Shown here one piece after another: positions 27,215-36,362 of a stretch of DNA of 64,000 nucleotides. The notes under the pieces were generated by a model. That model did no database searches. It saw nothing but the letters and a program-made list of their open reading frames with translations, and was not told the origin of the DNA. Source of the DNA: Bradyrhizobium sp. ORS 278 (lineage in GTDB: Bacteria > Pseudomonadota > Alphaproteobacteria > Rhizobiales > Xanthobacteraceae); NCBI RefSeq assembly GCF_000026145.1, contig NC_009445.1, forward strand, positions 62,001 through 126,000. Direction: 5' to 3'. How positions within the stretch are numbered: position 1 is the stretch's first letter; each line of letters starts with the position of its first letter. Position numbers and translations under genes: made by a program.

Positions 27215-29722
27215 ATGTCGGGCGTGATCGTGGTGATGCGTCAGACGCTGCTGTCATGCACGTCACTCGCGCGCAAGGGCCTGATGGGTCTCGCTGCGAC
27301 TGCGCTTGCGCCGGCAAGTCAGGGCTTCGCGGGCGATGGCGTGCCGGCGGATGCGATCTCTTCTCTTTTCGAGCTGAGCCGGTCCGATGTCGCCGAGGTC
27401 ACGGCGATGCTGGCGCTGCTCGGCTTCTCCGTGGTTGCTGCAATTGCTTTGGTGCGCACGCGGCTTGCCGCTGCGCGGAAAGAGGCGCGACTGCGCGCCG
27501 ACGTCGCGGAGCTGCAGCTGCAGGCCGACCGCTACCGCGCGTTGTTGTTCGCCGAACCGCAGATCCTGATCGCCTGGCCGGCCGGCGGTCACCGGCCACA
27601 GATCTCCGGCGACACATCCATGCTGGTACCGTCGGATCAGCCGCAGCGCATTCTCGCCTTCGGCAGCTGGCTGCCGCCGGAGCCGGCGCTGCAGCTCGAC
27701 CACGCCGTCGAGGCGCTGCGCGAGGCCGGCGAAGGCTTCATGCTCCACCTCACCACCTCGCACGGTCACGCCATCGAGGCGATGGGCCGCGCGATCGGCG
27801 GCCAGGCGATCGTGCGCATCCGCGAGCTGTCCGGTCTGCGCCGCGAGCTCGCCGAGACGCAGCTGCGCTTCAAGGCGCTCGGCGAGGAGACGGAGTCGCT
27901 GCGCGCGCTCGCCTCCGCGCTGCCATGGCCGATCTGGGCACGGCATGCCAACGGCGCGCTCGCTTACGTCAACGCCGCCTATGCCCGCGCCGCCGATGCG
28001 CGCGACATCCCCGACGCGATCAGCCGCAATCTCGAGCTGCTCGATTCCGCAGATCGGTCCGACCTGCAGCGTGCGCTCGGCGCCGGCGGACATTTCGAGG
28101 GGCGGCTGCCGATCGTCATGGGCGGCGAGCGCCGGATGCATGACGTGCGGGCCTTCACGCTCGGCGGCGGCAGCGCCGGCGTCGCCATCGATGCCAGCGA
28201 GGCTGCGGCGCTGACCGACGCGTTGGTGCGGATGCACGAGGCGCACCGCCGCACGCTCGACCAGTTGTCGTCGGGCGTCGCCGTGTTCGACGGCCAGCGC
28301 CGCCTCGCCTTCTACAACGACAGCTATCGCCGGCTCTGGGATCTCGACACCGCGTTTCTCGACAGCCAGCCGGATGATTCCTCGGTGCTCGACCGCCTGC
28401 GCGCCTCGCGCAAGCTGCCGGAGCAAGCCGACTTCCGAGCCTGGAAGGCCAAGCTGCACGAGGCCTATCGCGCGGTCGAGGCCGCCAAGGACACCTGGTT
28501 CCTGCCCGACGGCCGCGCGCTCTCCGTCGTCACCACGCCCAATCCGGAAGGCGGAGTCACCTATCTGTTCGACGACGTCACCGAGAGCTTTGCGCTGGCC
28601 CGCCGCTATGACGGCCTGATCCGGGTGCAGCGCGAGACGCTGGACAGCCTTGCCGAAGGCGTCGCCGTGTTCGGCTCCAACGGCCGCGTCGAGCTGTTCA
28701 ATCCGGCGTTTGCCAAGATGTGGCGGCTGTCGCCAGACTCGCTGCGCGAGCATCCGCACATCGACACTGTCGAATCCTGGTGCCGGTCGATCTATGATGA
28801 CAGCGTCGCCTGGCGGACCATTCGCGAGGCGATCACCTCGATCGAGAACCGCCTCGACGTCGCGCTGAAGCTCGAGCGCAAGGACGGCAGCGTGCTCGAC
28901 TGCATGAGCCGGCCGCTGCCGGACGGCGCGACGATGCTGACCTTCCAGGACATCACCGACACCGAGAATGTCGAGCGTGCGCTGCGCGAGAGCAACGAGG
29001 CGCTCGAAGCGGCCGGCCAGATGAAGATCGACTTCGTCCACCACGTCTCCTACGAACTGCGTGCGCCGCTGACCACCATCATCGGCTTCGCGCATTTCCT
29101 GTCCGACCCGTCGACCGGGCCGCTGACGCCGAAGCAGGCCGAGTATCTCGACTATGTCACCAAATCGACCAACGCGCTGCTGGCGCTGACCAACAACATT
29201 CTCGACCTCGCCACCATTGACGCCGGCGCGATGAAGCTCGAGCTCGGGCCCGTCGACGCCGCCAAGGCGATCGAGGCCGCGGCCGAGGGCGTGCAGGACC
29301 GCCTCGCCACCGACCGCATCCGCCTCAGGGTCGAGGTCGCGCCCGATGTCGGCAGCTTCGTCGGCGACGAGCGCCGCGTCGTCCAGGTGCTGTACAATCT
29401 GCTCGCCAATGCCGTCGGCTTCTCGCCGCAGGATTCGACCGTGATCGTGTCGGCCCGCCGGACCGATCACAGCGTCGCCTTCGCGGTCACCGATTGCGGG
29501 CCAGGCATTCCGGCTGATATCAAGGACCAGATGTTCGACTGGTTCGTCAGCCGCTCGCAAGGCTCGCGCCATCGCGGCGCCGGACTCGGCCTGTCGCTGG
29601 TGCGCTCCTTCGTCGAGTTGCATGGCGGCAAGGTGCGGATGGATTCGGTGGTCGGCAAGGGCACCACGGTCACCTGTGACTTCCCGACCGACCACATCGC
29701 GCAACGCAACGCCGCGGAATGA
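27215..29722 (+). CDS. divL: DivL-like pseudo-histidine kinase (Tyr at phosphoacceptor site), PAS domains
   Basis: 835 residues from the ATG at 27215; ATG 27236 is an alternative. One N-terminal membrane segment (LALLGFSVVAAIALV), then several PAS-like modules (RALASALPWPIWARHANGAL, LDQLSSGVAVFDGQRRLAFY, TLDSLAEGVAVFGSNGRVEL). The H-box reads FVHHVSYELRAPLTTIIGF, with Tyr613 at the usual His. The ATPase domain keeps the N box (LLANAVGFSP), G1 (DCGPGIP) and G2 (GAGLGLSLV). This Tyr substitution is the hallmark of Caulobacter DivL, which regulates CckA and CtrA. The stop overlaps the tsaE-amgK start (ATGA). A true kinase role is unlikely. Confidence 0.88.
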   Translation: MSGVIVVMRQTLLSCTSLARKGLMGLAATALAPASQGFAGDGVPADAISSLFELSRSDVAEVTAMLALLGFSVVAAIALVRTRLAAARKEARLRADVAELQLQADRYRALLFAEPQILIAWPAGGHRPQISGDTSMLVPSDQPQRILAFGSWLPPEPALQLDHAVEALREAGEGFMLHLTTSHGHAIEAMGRAIGGQAIVRIRELSGLRRELAETQLRFKALGEETESLRALASALPWPIWARHANGALAYVNAAYARAADARDIPDAISRNLELLDSADRSDLQRALGAGGHFEGRLPIVMGGERRMHDVRAFTLGGGSAGVAIDASEAAALTDALVRMHEAHRRTLDQLSSGVAVFDGQRRLAFYNDSYRRLWDLDTAFLDSQPDDSSVLDRLRASRKLPEQADFRAWKAKLHEAYRAVEAAKDTWFLPDGRALSVVTTPNPEGGVTYLFDDVTESFALARRYDGLIRVQRETLDSLAEGVAVFGSNGRVELFNPAFAKMWRLSPDSLREHPHIDTVESWCRSIYDDSVAWRTIREAITSIENRLDVALKLERKDGSVLDCMSRPLPDGATMLTFQDITDTENVERALRESNEALEAAGQMKIDFVHHVSYELRAPLTTIIGFAHFLSDPSTGPLTPKQAEYLDYVTKSTNALLALTNNILDLATIDAGAMKLELGPVDAAKAIEAAAEGVQDRLATDRIRLRVEVAPDVGSFVGDERRVVQVLYNLLANAVGFSPQDSTVIVSARRTDHSVAFAVTDCGPGIPADIKDQMFDWFVSRSQGSRHRGAGLGLSLVRSFVELHGGKVRMDSVVGKGTTVTCDFPTDHIAQRNAAE

Positions 29723-31248
29723 CGGACCGACAGACATTCACGACCGCGCTGGCGGACGAGACCGCCACCGCCGCCTTGATGGCCGACCTCGCGCTGCTGA
29801 TCGGCCCGGGCGTGCTGATCACGCTCACGGGCGATCTCGGCGCCGGCAAGACCGCCGCCGCGCGGGCGATGATCCGCTACCTCGCAGATGACGCCGAGCT
29901 GGAAGTCCCAAGCCCGACCTTTACCTTGGCGCAGAGCTACGATCTGCCGAGCTTCCCGCTGGTGCATGCCGATCTCTACCGCATCAGCGATGCCTCCGAG
30001 TTGGAGGAGATCGGCCTGTCCCCGCTGCCTGAAGCGACGGTGGTGCTGATCGAATGGCCGGAGCGCGCCGGCGATGCGCTGCCGCAGGATCGCATCGACA
30101 TCGCGCTGCGTCACGATGCCGCCCAGGGCGACTGCGCGCGCAACCTCGAGATCACCGGCACCGGCAAGGCCGCCGCGATCGTCGCGCGCCTGAAGGCGCT
30201 GCGCGAATTCCTCGCCGAAGCCGGCCACGGCAAATCGCGCCGCGAGCGCATGGCCGGCGACGCCTCGACCCGCTCCTACGCCCGTCTTTACAAAGGCGAG
30301 CGCGTCTTCATCCTGATGAACTCGCCGAGGCGGCCGGATGGTCCGGCGATCTACAACGGCAAGCCCTATAGCGGCGCCGTGCATCTCGCCGAGGACGTCC
30401 GCCCGTTCGTCGCGATGGCCGGCGCGTTGCGCGGCCGCGGCATCTCGGCGCCGAAGATCAACGATGCCGATCTCGACCACGGCTTCCTCATCACCGAGGA
30501 TCTCGGACGCGAGGGCGTCATCGAGGGCGATCCGCCGCGCCCGATCGTGGCGCGCTACGAGGCCGCGACCGATCTCCTGGCCGCGCTGCATGCGCAGGAC
30601 GTGCCGTGGGTCCTGCCGTTGGCACCCCAAGTGACCTACAACGTGCCGACCTTCGACGTCGACGCGATGCTGATCGAGATAGGTCTGATGCTCGAATGGT
30701 ATTTGCCCGACCGCGGGGTGGAGCCGTCGCAGGTGCTGCGCGCCGAATTCCTGGAAATGTGGCGCGACCTGCTCGAAGCGCCGCTCGCCACGAACAAGAC
30801 CTGGGTGATCCGCGACTATCACTCGCCGAACCTGCTCTGGCTACCCGCGCGCGAGGGCATCGCGCGAGTCGGCGTCATCGACTTCCAGGACGCCGTGATG
30901 GGTCCGCCAGCTTACGACGTGGTGTCGCTGGCGCAGGACGCCCGCATCGACGTCCCGGCGGAGATCGAGCGCGCCTTGCGAGAGCGCTACATCGCCGCGC
31001 GGCAAACAGCATCCGCAGAGTTCGACGCCGACGCCTTCAGCGCCGACTACGCGATCCTGTCCGCCCAGCGCAACACCCGCCTGCTCGGCACCTTCGCCCG
31101 CCTCAACCGCCGCGACGGCAAGCCGCATTACCTCAAGCATCAGCCCCGCATCTGGGACTACCTGCACCGCGCGCTGGCGCACGCGACGCTCGACCCGGTG
31201 CGGGACTGGTACGCCGCGAATGTGCCACCTCCAGCCGGCGTCAGTTGA
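29719..31248 (+). CDS. Fusion: TsaE (tRNA t6A ATPase) + AmgK-like sugar kinase
   Basis: 509 residues with two domains. N-terminal TsaE (1-about 150), with P-loop GDLGAGKTAAARAM (38-51) and SPTFTLAQSY and HADLYRI motifs, an essential part of the threonylcarbamoyl-A37 tRNA machinery. C-terminal APH-fold kinase (about 175-505), with GDASTRSYARLYKGERVFIL, catalytic loop VIRDYHSPNLLWL and metal site GVIDFQDAVMGPPAYD, similar to AmgK, the MurNAc/GlcNAc anomeric kinase of cell-wall recycling. MurU, AmgK's partner, is encoded just downstream, which supports the assignment. Start ATGA overlaps divL. Confidence 0.9.
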   Translation: MTDRQTFTTALADETATAALMADLALLIGPGVLITLTGDLGAGKTAAARAMIRYLADDAELEVPSPTFTLAQSYDLPSFPLVHADLYRISDASELEEIGLSPLPEATVVLIEWPERAGDALPQDRIDIALRHDAAQGDCARNLEITGTGKAAAIVARLKALREFLAEAGHGKSRRERMAGDASTRSYARLYKGERVFILMNSPRRPDGPAIYNGKPYSGAVHLAEDVRPFVAMAGALRGRGISAPKINDADLDHGFLITEDLGREGVIEGDPPRPIVARYEAATDLLAALHAQDVPWVLPLAPQVTYNVPTFDVDAMLIEIGLMLEWYLPDRGVEPSQVLRAEFLEMWRDLLEAPLATNKTWVIRDYHSPNLLWLPAREGIARVGVIDFQDAVMGPPAYDVVSLAQDARIDVPAEIERALRERYIAARQTASAEFDADAFSADYAILSAQRNTRLLGTFARLNRRDGKPHYLKHQPRIWDYLHRALAHATLDPVRDWYAANVPPPAGVS

Positions 31249-31553
31249 GCGCACGATCGCGCCTGATCCACCGCCGTCGTCCAGACGAATGCCGGAGCTA
31301 TACCGCGGACGCTATCGAGGGACGGGACTGTCAGTTGAGCGCCCCACGACGGCCGGTGGCTATGGGTCCCGGCTCAAGGCCGGGACGACAGCGGAGTGTG
31401 CCGCGCGAGCCCGCGCCCACATCGCCACCTCGCGGGCCGACCCGTTGTCCCCCCGCGTCACCGTCCACCCCCCGTAGCTTTACCGGTTCTTAGCCATCCC
31501 CCTTTACCTTGCGCCCGCGGCGTCCGGTGCGCCGGGCGTGAAAGGAGCTTGCC
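31249..31553 (+). other. Spacer with dispersed repeat before the PilZ gene
   Basis: 305 bp without a gene. 31353-31395 is a 43-nt copy of the repeat core at 14840-14882 (2 mismatches). The right end (31510-31545) is GC-rich with a GCGCCCGCGG...GTGCGCCGGGCG hairpin and AAAGGAGC as ribosome-binding site for the PilZ gene. Confidence 0.6.
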
Positions 31554-31859
31554 ATGGCAGAGCGGATGAAGGGCGAGCGCGTCGTCTTCGAGCGCGGCAT
31601 CCCGGCTTTCATGATGGGCATCGACGGCACCTGGCGGCGTAACTGCACCATCGAGGATGTCTCCGAGACCGGTGCCAAGCTGACGGTCGAGGGCTCCGTT
31701 GAAGGCCTGCACCTGAAGGAGTTCTTCCTGCTGCTGTCGTCGACCGGCCTGGCCTATCGACGCTGCGAACTGGCCTGGGTCAATGGCGACCAGATCGGCG
31801 TCACCTTCCTGAAGCAGGGCAAGAAGAAAACCAACAAGCGCGCCACCGCCGAGGCCTGA
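31554..31859 (+). CDS. PilZ-domain protein
   Basis: 101 residues, one PilZ fold, the usual c-di-GMP receptor domain. ERMKGERVVFERGIPAFMMG, then RNCTIEDVSETGAKLTVEG (the D/NxSxxG part of the c-di-GMP site) and FFLLLSSTGLAYRRCELAWV with VTFL strands. The first c-di-GMP motif, RxxxR, is not clear here (ERMKGERVVF), so ligand binding is uncertain. Good Shine-Dalgarno AAAGGAGC. It lies between the tsaE-amgK fusion and murU, in the same direction, and may therefore link c-di-GMP or envelope signals to this cluster (inference). Confidence 0.88.
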   Translation: MAERMKGERVVFERGIPAFMMGIDGTWRRNCTIEDVSETGAKLTVEGSVEGLHLKEFFLLLSSTGLAYRRCELAWVNGDQIGVTFLKQGKKKTNKRATAEA

Positions 31860-32015
31860 CTACTGGCCGGAAGACCTCTGCGGCATCTTGCATCACGACG
31901 GCCGGGCAGCCGTCGCATATTCGTCATGGCGCCGGGCTATCGCAACCGGTCGAGACGATAGATGTTTTTGCGTGGTATGATTCGCACGTACCACCCTTGA
32001 TCGAGATGCCCTGAG

Positions 32016-32738
32016 ATGCCCGTCCACCCGCACAAAGCCATGGTCCTCGCCGCCGGTCTCGGATTGCGCATGCGCCCGCTGACGGAGAAGATGCCAAAGC
32101 CGCTGGTGCGCGTCGCCGGGCGTCCGCTGCTCGACCACGTGCTCGACCGGCTCGCCGAGGCTGGCGTCACCGAGGCCGTCGTCAACGTCCACTATCTCGC
32201 CGATCAGATCATCGAGCACACCGCGACGCGCAGCGCGCCGCGCGTGATCATCTCCGACGAGCGCGACCAGGTGCTGGGCACCGGCGGCGGCGTGGTCAAG
32301 GCGCTGCCGCTGCTGGGTCACGAGCCGTTCTTCCACGTCAACTCCGACACGATGTGGATCGAGGGCGTGCGCCAGAACCTCTCGCGCCTTGCCGACGCAT
32401 TCGATCCCGCGCGCATGGACATCATGCTGCTGATGGCCCCGACCGCGACCTCGATCGGCTATGCCGGCCAGGGCGACTACGCGATGCTCGCCGACGGTAC
32501 CTTGCGCAAGCGCCGCGAGCACCAGGTGGTGCCGTTCGTCTACGCCGGCGCCGCGATCATCTCGCCGGCGATCTTCGACGGCGCGCCAGAGGGCGAGTTC
32601 TCGCTGACGAAGATGTTCGACAAGGCCAATGAGCAGGACCGGCTGTATGGCCTGCGCCTCGAAGGCGTGTGGATGCATGTCGGTACGCCGGCCGCAGTGA
32701 CCGAAGCCGAAGAAGCACTGCTGGAGAGCGCGGCGTAG
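32016..32738 (+). CDS. murU: MurNAc-1-phosphate uridylyltransferase (MurU-like nucleotidyltransferase)
   Basis: 240 residues, Rossmann-like nucleotidyltransferase. Signature LAAGLGLRMRPLTEKMPKPL with the G-x-G-x-R-M-x-P loop and the conserved KP lysine; further metal-site FHVNSDTMW (Asp in NSDT), DQVLGTGGGVVKALPLLG and FVYAGAAIISPAIF. It forms UDP-MurNAc from MurNAc-1-P, bypassing de novo synthesis and its fosfomycin target. The AmgK partner domain is encoded just upstream (with a PilZ gene between), and addB follows after repeats. Confidence 0.87.
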   Translation: MPVHPHKAMVLAAGLGLRMRPLTEKMPKPLVRVAGRPLLDHVLDRLAEAGVTEAVVNVHYLADQIIEHTATRSAPRVIISDERDQVLGTGGGVVKALPLLGHEPFFHVNSDTMWIEGVRQNLSRLADAFDPARMDIMLLMAPTATSIGYAGQGDYAMLADGTLRKRREHQVVPFVYAGAAIISPAIFDGAPEGEFSLTKMFDKANEQDRLYGLRLEGVWMHVGTPAAVTEAEEALLESAA

Positions 32739-33215
32739 CTTGCGCGAAGGCATCACAAGGCCGCCTGTCTCCGTCATTGCGAGCGCAGCGAAACAATCCA
32801 GAGTGGTGTGCGGGATTCTGGATTGCTTCGCTGCGCCGCTGCGCTCGCAATGACGTGAAGTGAGCAGTTCCTTTGACCCACTTCCGTGATCGGCGTCCGC
32901 CCGCGATGGCGGTGAAGCGGAAGCGAGTTCCGCGCCCTCCGCTGTCATCGCCCGCGAAAGCGGGCGATCCAGTACGCCGCGGCCTCTCAACTCAAGCCGA
33001 ACCGTCTCGGAGTACTGGATCGCCCGGTCAAGCCGGGCGATGACGGCGGAGGGCGTGGCTGCAGCCGGGCCTCGCTGCACATCGAGTTGCCACGCGCGAC
33101 ATCCTCTAGCTTGGCAACGCGAACGACCTATCAACACCCATCCACACCCCGGATATGACCTCCGGCCCTCCGCTTACTATATAGACGCCAAGAGAAACCC
33201 CGCGAATCGCAGGCC
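32739..33215. repeat. Gene-free spacer with two dispersed palindromic repeats
   Basis: 477 bp. A class 1 repeat occupies 32773-32854 (GTCATTGCG... to ...CGCAATGAC). A class 2 repeat occupies 32944-33044 (GTCATCGCCCGCG... to ...GCCGGGCGATGAC, with ATCCAGTACG / AGTACTGGAT arms). 33045-33215 holds the addB upstream region, where TATATAGAC (about 33178) could be a -10-like box. No gene. Confidence 0.78.
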
Positions 33216-36200
33216 ATGCGCGTCTTCACCGTTCCCATTTCGGCGCCGTTCCTGCGCAGCGTGATCGCGGCGCTGGTGGACGGCCGGCTGGTCGACGGTT
33301 TCGAAGCCCGCAGCGATCCGGCGCGGCTCGCGACGGCCACGCTCTATCTTCCGACGCGTCGTTCGCTGCGTGTCGCGCGCGAGATGTTTCTCGACGAGCT
33401 GAGGACCGACGCCGCGGTGCTGCCGCGGCTGGTGGCGCTCGGCGACATCGACGAGGATGAGCTGGCGTTTGCGGAAGATCGCGACGCGTTCCTCGGCCCC
33501 GCGCCGCTGGAGCTTCCGGAGCGGCTCGATGATCTGCAGCGTAGGCTCACGCTGGCGCGGCTGGTCGCGGCCTGGGCCAAGACGCCGGTGTCGGCGCCGC
33601 TGGTGATCGGCGGTCCCGCCTCGACGCTCGCGCTCGCCGGCGACCTCGCGCGGCTGATCGACGACATCGTGACACGCGGCGTATCGTGGGATGCGCTCGA
33701 CCAACTGGTGCCCGATCAGCTCGACAAATACTGGCAGTTTTCGCTGGAGTTCCTGCGCATCGCGCGCACGGCGTGGCCAGCCTATCTGCAGGAGATCGAG
33801 CGCATCGAGCCGGCGGCACGGCGCGATCTCCTGATCGCAGCCGAAGCCGCGCGCCTCTCGGCGCATCCCGATGGGCCGGTGATCGCCGCAGGCTCGACCG
33901 GCTCGATGCCGGCGACGGCAAAGTTCCTGCTCGCGGTCGCCAAGTTACCGCATGGCGCGGTGGTGCTGCCGGGGCTCGACACCGATCTCGACGAAGCCGC
34001 GTGGAGCTCGATCGGCGGCGCGAAGGATCGCTCGGGGCGCGTGATCACGCCGCCCGCGGTCAACCATCCGCAATATGCGATGCACCTGCTGCTCAGGCGC
34101 TTCGGCCTGGAGCGGCGCGACGTACTTCGCCTTGCGCCGCCGGGCCGGGGCGGCCGCGAGGTGCTGATCTCCGAAGCGATGCGGCCGTCGGAAGCGACCG
34201 CCATCTGGCATGAGCGACTGCGCCAGTTCGACATCGCCGCCAACATCGCGGAGGCGATGGACAATCTGTCCGTGGTCGCCGCGCCCAATCCGGAGATGGA
34301 GGCGCTGGCGATCGCGATCGCGATGCGCGAGGCCCGCCATCTCGGCAAGTCCGCGGCACTGGTGACGCCGGACCGCGCGCTGGCGCGCCGCGTGATGGCC
34401 GCGCTGACGCGCTGGCACCTGACCTTCGACGATTCCGGCGGTGATGCGCTGCTGGAAACACCGGCCGGGATCTTTGCTCGCCTCGCCGCCGAAGCTGCCG
34501 CGCGCGGGCTTGAGCCGCCGACCCTGCTGGCGCTCCTCAAGCATCCGCTGTGCCGGCTCGGCCGCAACGCCTACGGCTGGAAGCATGCGATCGAAACCCT
34601 GGAGCTGGCTCTGCTCCGCGGCACCCGTCCGCAAGCCGGCACCGGCGGCCTCGCGCGCGACTTCGCCCGCTTCCGCGACGAGCATGCCAAGCTGCACCAG
34701 GGCGAAGCGTCCTCGCTTCATCGTGCCGAACCGCGCGCGCGACTTAAGCCTGATCAGCTCGACCAGGCGGCCGCGCTGATCGCGCAATTGCAGACGGCGC
34801 TCGCGCCGCTCGAAAATCTCGCCTCCCCGCGTCCGCAGGATTTCGCCGAGCTCGCCGCGCGCCACCGCGAGGTACTGATCGCGCTCTCCACCGATGACGT
34901 CGGCCTCGGCACCGCGTTCACCGATCGCGATGGCGCGGCGCTGGCGCGCTGCTTCGACGATCTGCTCGCCTCCGGCGAGCGCTGCGGCCTGATGGCGCCG
35001 CTGTCGGACTATCCGGACCTGTTCCACACCGCCTTTTCCGATCGCGCGGTGCGCCGCCCTGAGCGCCACGGCGCGCAGCTGCAGATCTATGGCCCGCTCG
35101 AAGCGCGCCTGATGCAGACCGATCGCATGATCATCGGCGGTCTGGTCGAGGGCATCTGGCCGCCGGCGCCGCGCATCGATCCCTGGCTCAGCCGCCCGAT
35201 GCGGCATCAGCTCGGCCTGGACCTGCCCGAGCGCCGCATCGGTCTCTCCGCACACGACTTCGCGCAGCTGCTCGGCGCGCCCGAAGTGATCTTGACCCAT
35301 GCGGCAAAATCCGGCGGCGCGCCGGCTGTCGCTTCGCGCTTTCTGCATCGACTCCAGGCGGTTGCCGGCGACGCACAATGGAAGGCCGCGACGGCGCGCG
35401 GCGAAACTTATGTCCGCTACGCCGAAGTGCTCGACCAGCCGCGGGAGGTGAAGCCGATACCGCAGCCGGCGCCGAAGCCGCCGCTCGAGGCCCGCCCCCT
35501 GCGCATGTCGGTGACCGCCATCGAAGACTGGCTGCGCGATCCCTACACGATCTTCGCGCGCTACATCCTGCGACTCGATCCGCTCGACCCCGTCGACATG
35601 CCGCTGTCGGCGGCCGATCGCGGCTCCGCGATCCACGAAGCCATCGGCGAGTTCACTCAGACCTTCGCCAAGGAGCTGCCGCTGCATCCAGCCCATGCGC
35701 TGCGCGTGATCGGCGAAAAGCATTTTGCGCCGCTGATGGAGCGCCCCGAGGCGCGCGCACTGTGGTGGCCGCGCTTCCAGCGCATCGCCGGCTGGTTCGC
35801 GGCGTGGGAGACCGCGCGCCGCGAACATATCGGCGCGATCACCGCTGAGATCCGCGGCGAGATCGGCATTCCCCTCGGCAAAGACCGTACCTTCATGCTG
35901 TCGGCGCGCGCCGACCGCATCGAGCAGCGCGCCGAGGGCACCTACGCCATCCTCGACTACAAGACCGGCCAGCCGCCGACCGCAAAGCAGGTCCGCATGG
36001 GCCTGTCGCCGCAGCTCACCTTGGAAGCTGCGATCCTGCGCGAGGGCGGCTTCGACGGCATTCCCGCCGGCAGCCTGATCAGCCAGCTCGTTTATGTCCG
36101 GCTGTCCGGCAACAACCCGCCGGGCGAGGAGCGCATTCTTGAGCTGAAGATCAACAAGAGCGACACGCCGCAGCATCCCGACCAGGCCGCGCAGGAGGCT

Positions 36201-36362
36201 CGCAACAAGCTGGAAGAGCTGATCCGCAGCTTCGAGGACGTCAACCAGGGCTACACCTCGCTGAACCTGTCGATGTGGGCGAACCGCTACGGCAGCTATG
36301 ACGACCTCGCCCGCATCAAGGAATGGTCGGCGGCCGGCGGCCTGGGGGTGGAGGAATGGTGA
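33216..36362 (+). CDS. addB: Double-strand break repair protein AddB
   Basis: AddB subunit of the AddAB helicase-nuclease, the alphaproteobacterial counterpart of RecBCD. 1048 residues, typical length. It opens MRVFTVPISAPFLRSVIAAL with a Walker-like remnant, and has a long helicase-like body. The C-terminal nuclease domain (about 770-1048) carries the catalytic AILDYKTGQPPTAKQV and MGLSPQLTLEAAIL. The stop overlaps the addA start region, so the pair is co-translated. Confidence 0.95.
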   Translation: MRVFTVPISAPFLRSVIAALVDGRLVDGFEARSDPARLATATLYLPTRRSLRVAREMFLDELRTDAAVLPRLVALGDIDEDELAFAEDRDAFLGPAPLELPERLDDLQRRLTLARLVAAWAKTPVSAPLVIGGPASTLALAGDLARLIDDIVTRGVSWDALDQLVPDQLDKYWQFSLEFLRIARTAWPAYLQEIERIEPAARRDLLIAAEAARLSAHPDGPVIAAGSTGSMPATAKFLLAVAKLPHGAVVLPGLDTDLDEAAWSSIGGAKDRSGRVITPPAVNHPQYAMHLLLRRFGLERRDVLRLAPPGRGGREVLISEAMRPSEATAIWHERLRQFDIAANIAEAMDNLSVVAAPNPEMEALAIAIAMREARHLGKSAALVTPDRALARRVMAALTRWHLTFDDSGGDALLETPAGIFARLAAEAAARGLEPPTLLALLKHPLCRLGRNAYGWKHAIETLELALLRGTRPQAGTGGLARDFARFRDEHAKLHQGEASSLHRAEPRARLKPDQLDQAAALIAQLQTALAPLENLASPRPQDFAELAARHREVLIALSTDDVGLGTAFTDRDGAALARCFDDLLASGERCGLMAPLSDYPDLFHTAFSDRAVRRPERHGAQLQIYGPLEARLMQTDRMIIGGLVEGIWPPAPRIDPWLSRPMRHQLGLDLPERRIGLSAHDFAQLLGAPEVILTHAAKSGGAPAVASRFLHRLQAVAGDAQWKAATARGETYVRYAEVLDQPREVKPIPQPAPKPPLEARPLRMSVTAIEDWLRDPYTIFARYILRLDPLDPVDMPLSAADRGSAIHEAIGEFTQTFAKELPLHPAHALRVIGEKHFAPLMERPEARALWWPRFQRIAGWFAAWETARREHIGAITAEIRGEIGIPLGKDRTFMLSARADRIEQRAEGTYAILDYKTGQPPTAKQVRMGLSPQLTLEAAILREGGFDGIPAGSLISQLVYVRLSGNNPPGEERILELKINKSDTPQHPDQAAQEARNKLEELIRSFEDVNQGYTSLNLSMWANRYGSYDDLARIKEWSAAGGLGVEEW

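Noticed and set aside
27263..29737. An 824-codon open frame antisense to the DivL-like gene
   Set aside because: Same explanation; the product is Arg-, Gly- and Ala-rich low-complexity, whereas the sense frame has clear PAS, HisKA and HATPase motifs.
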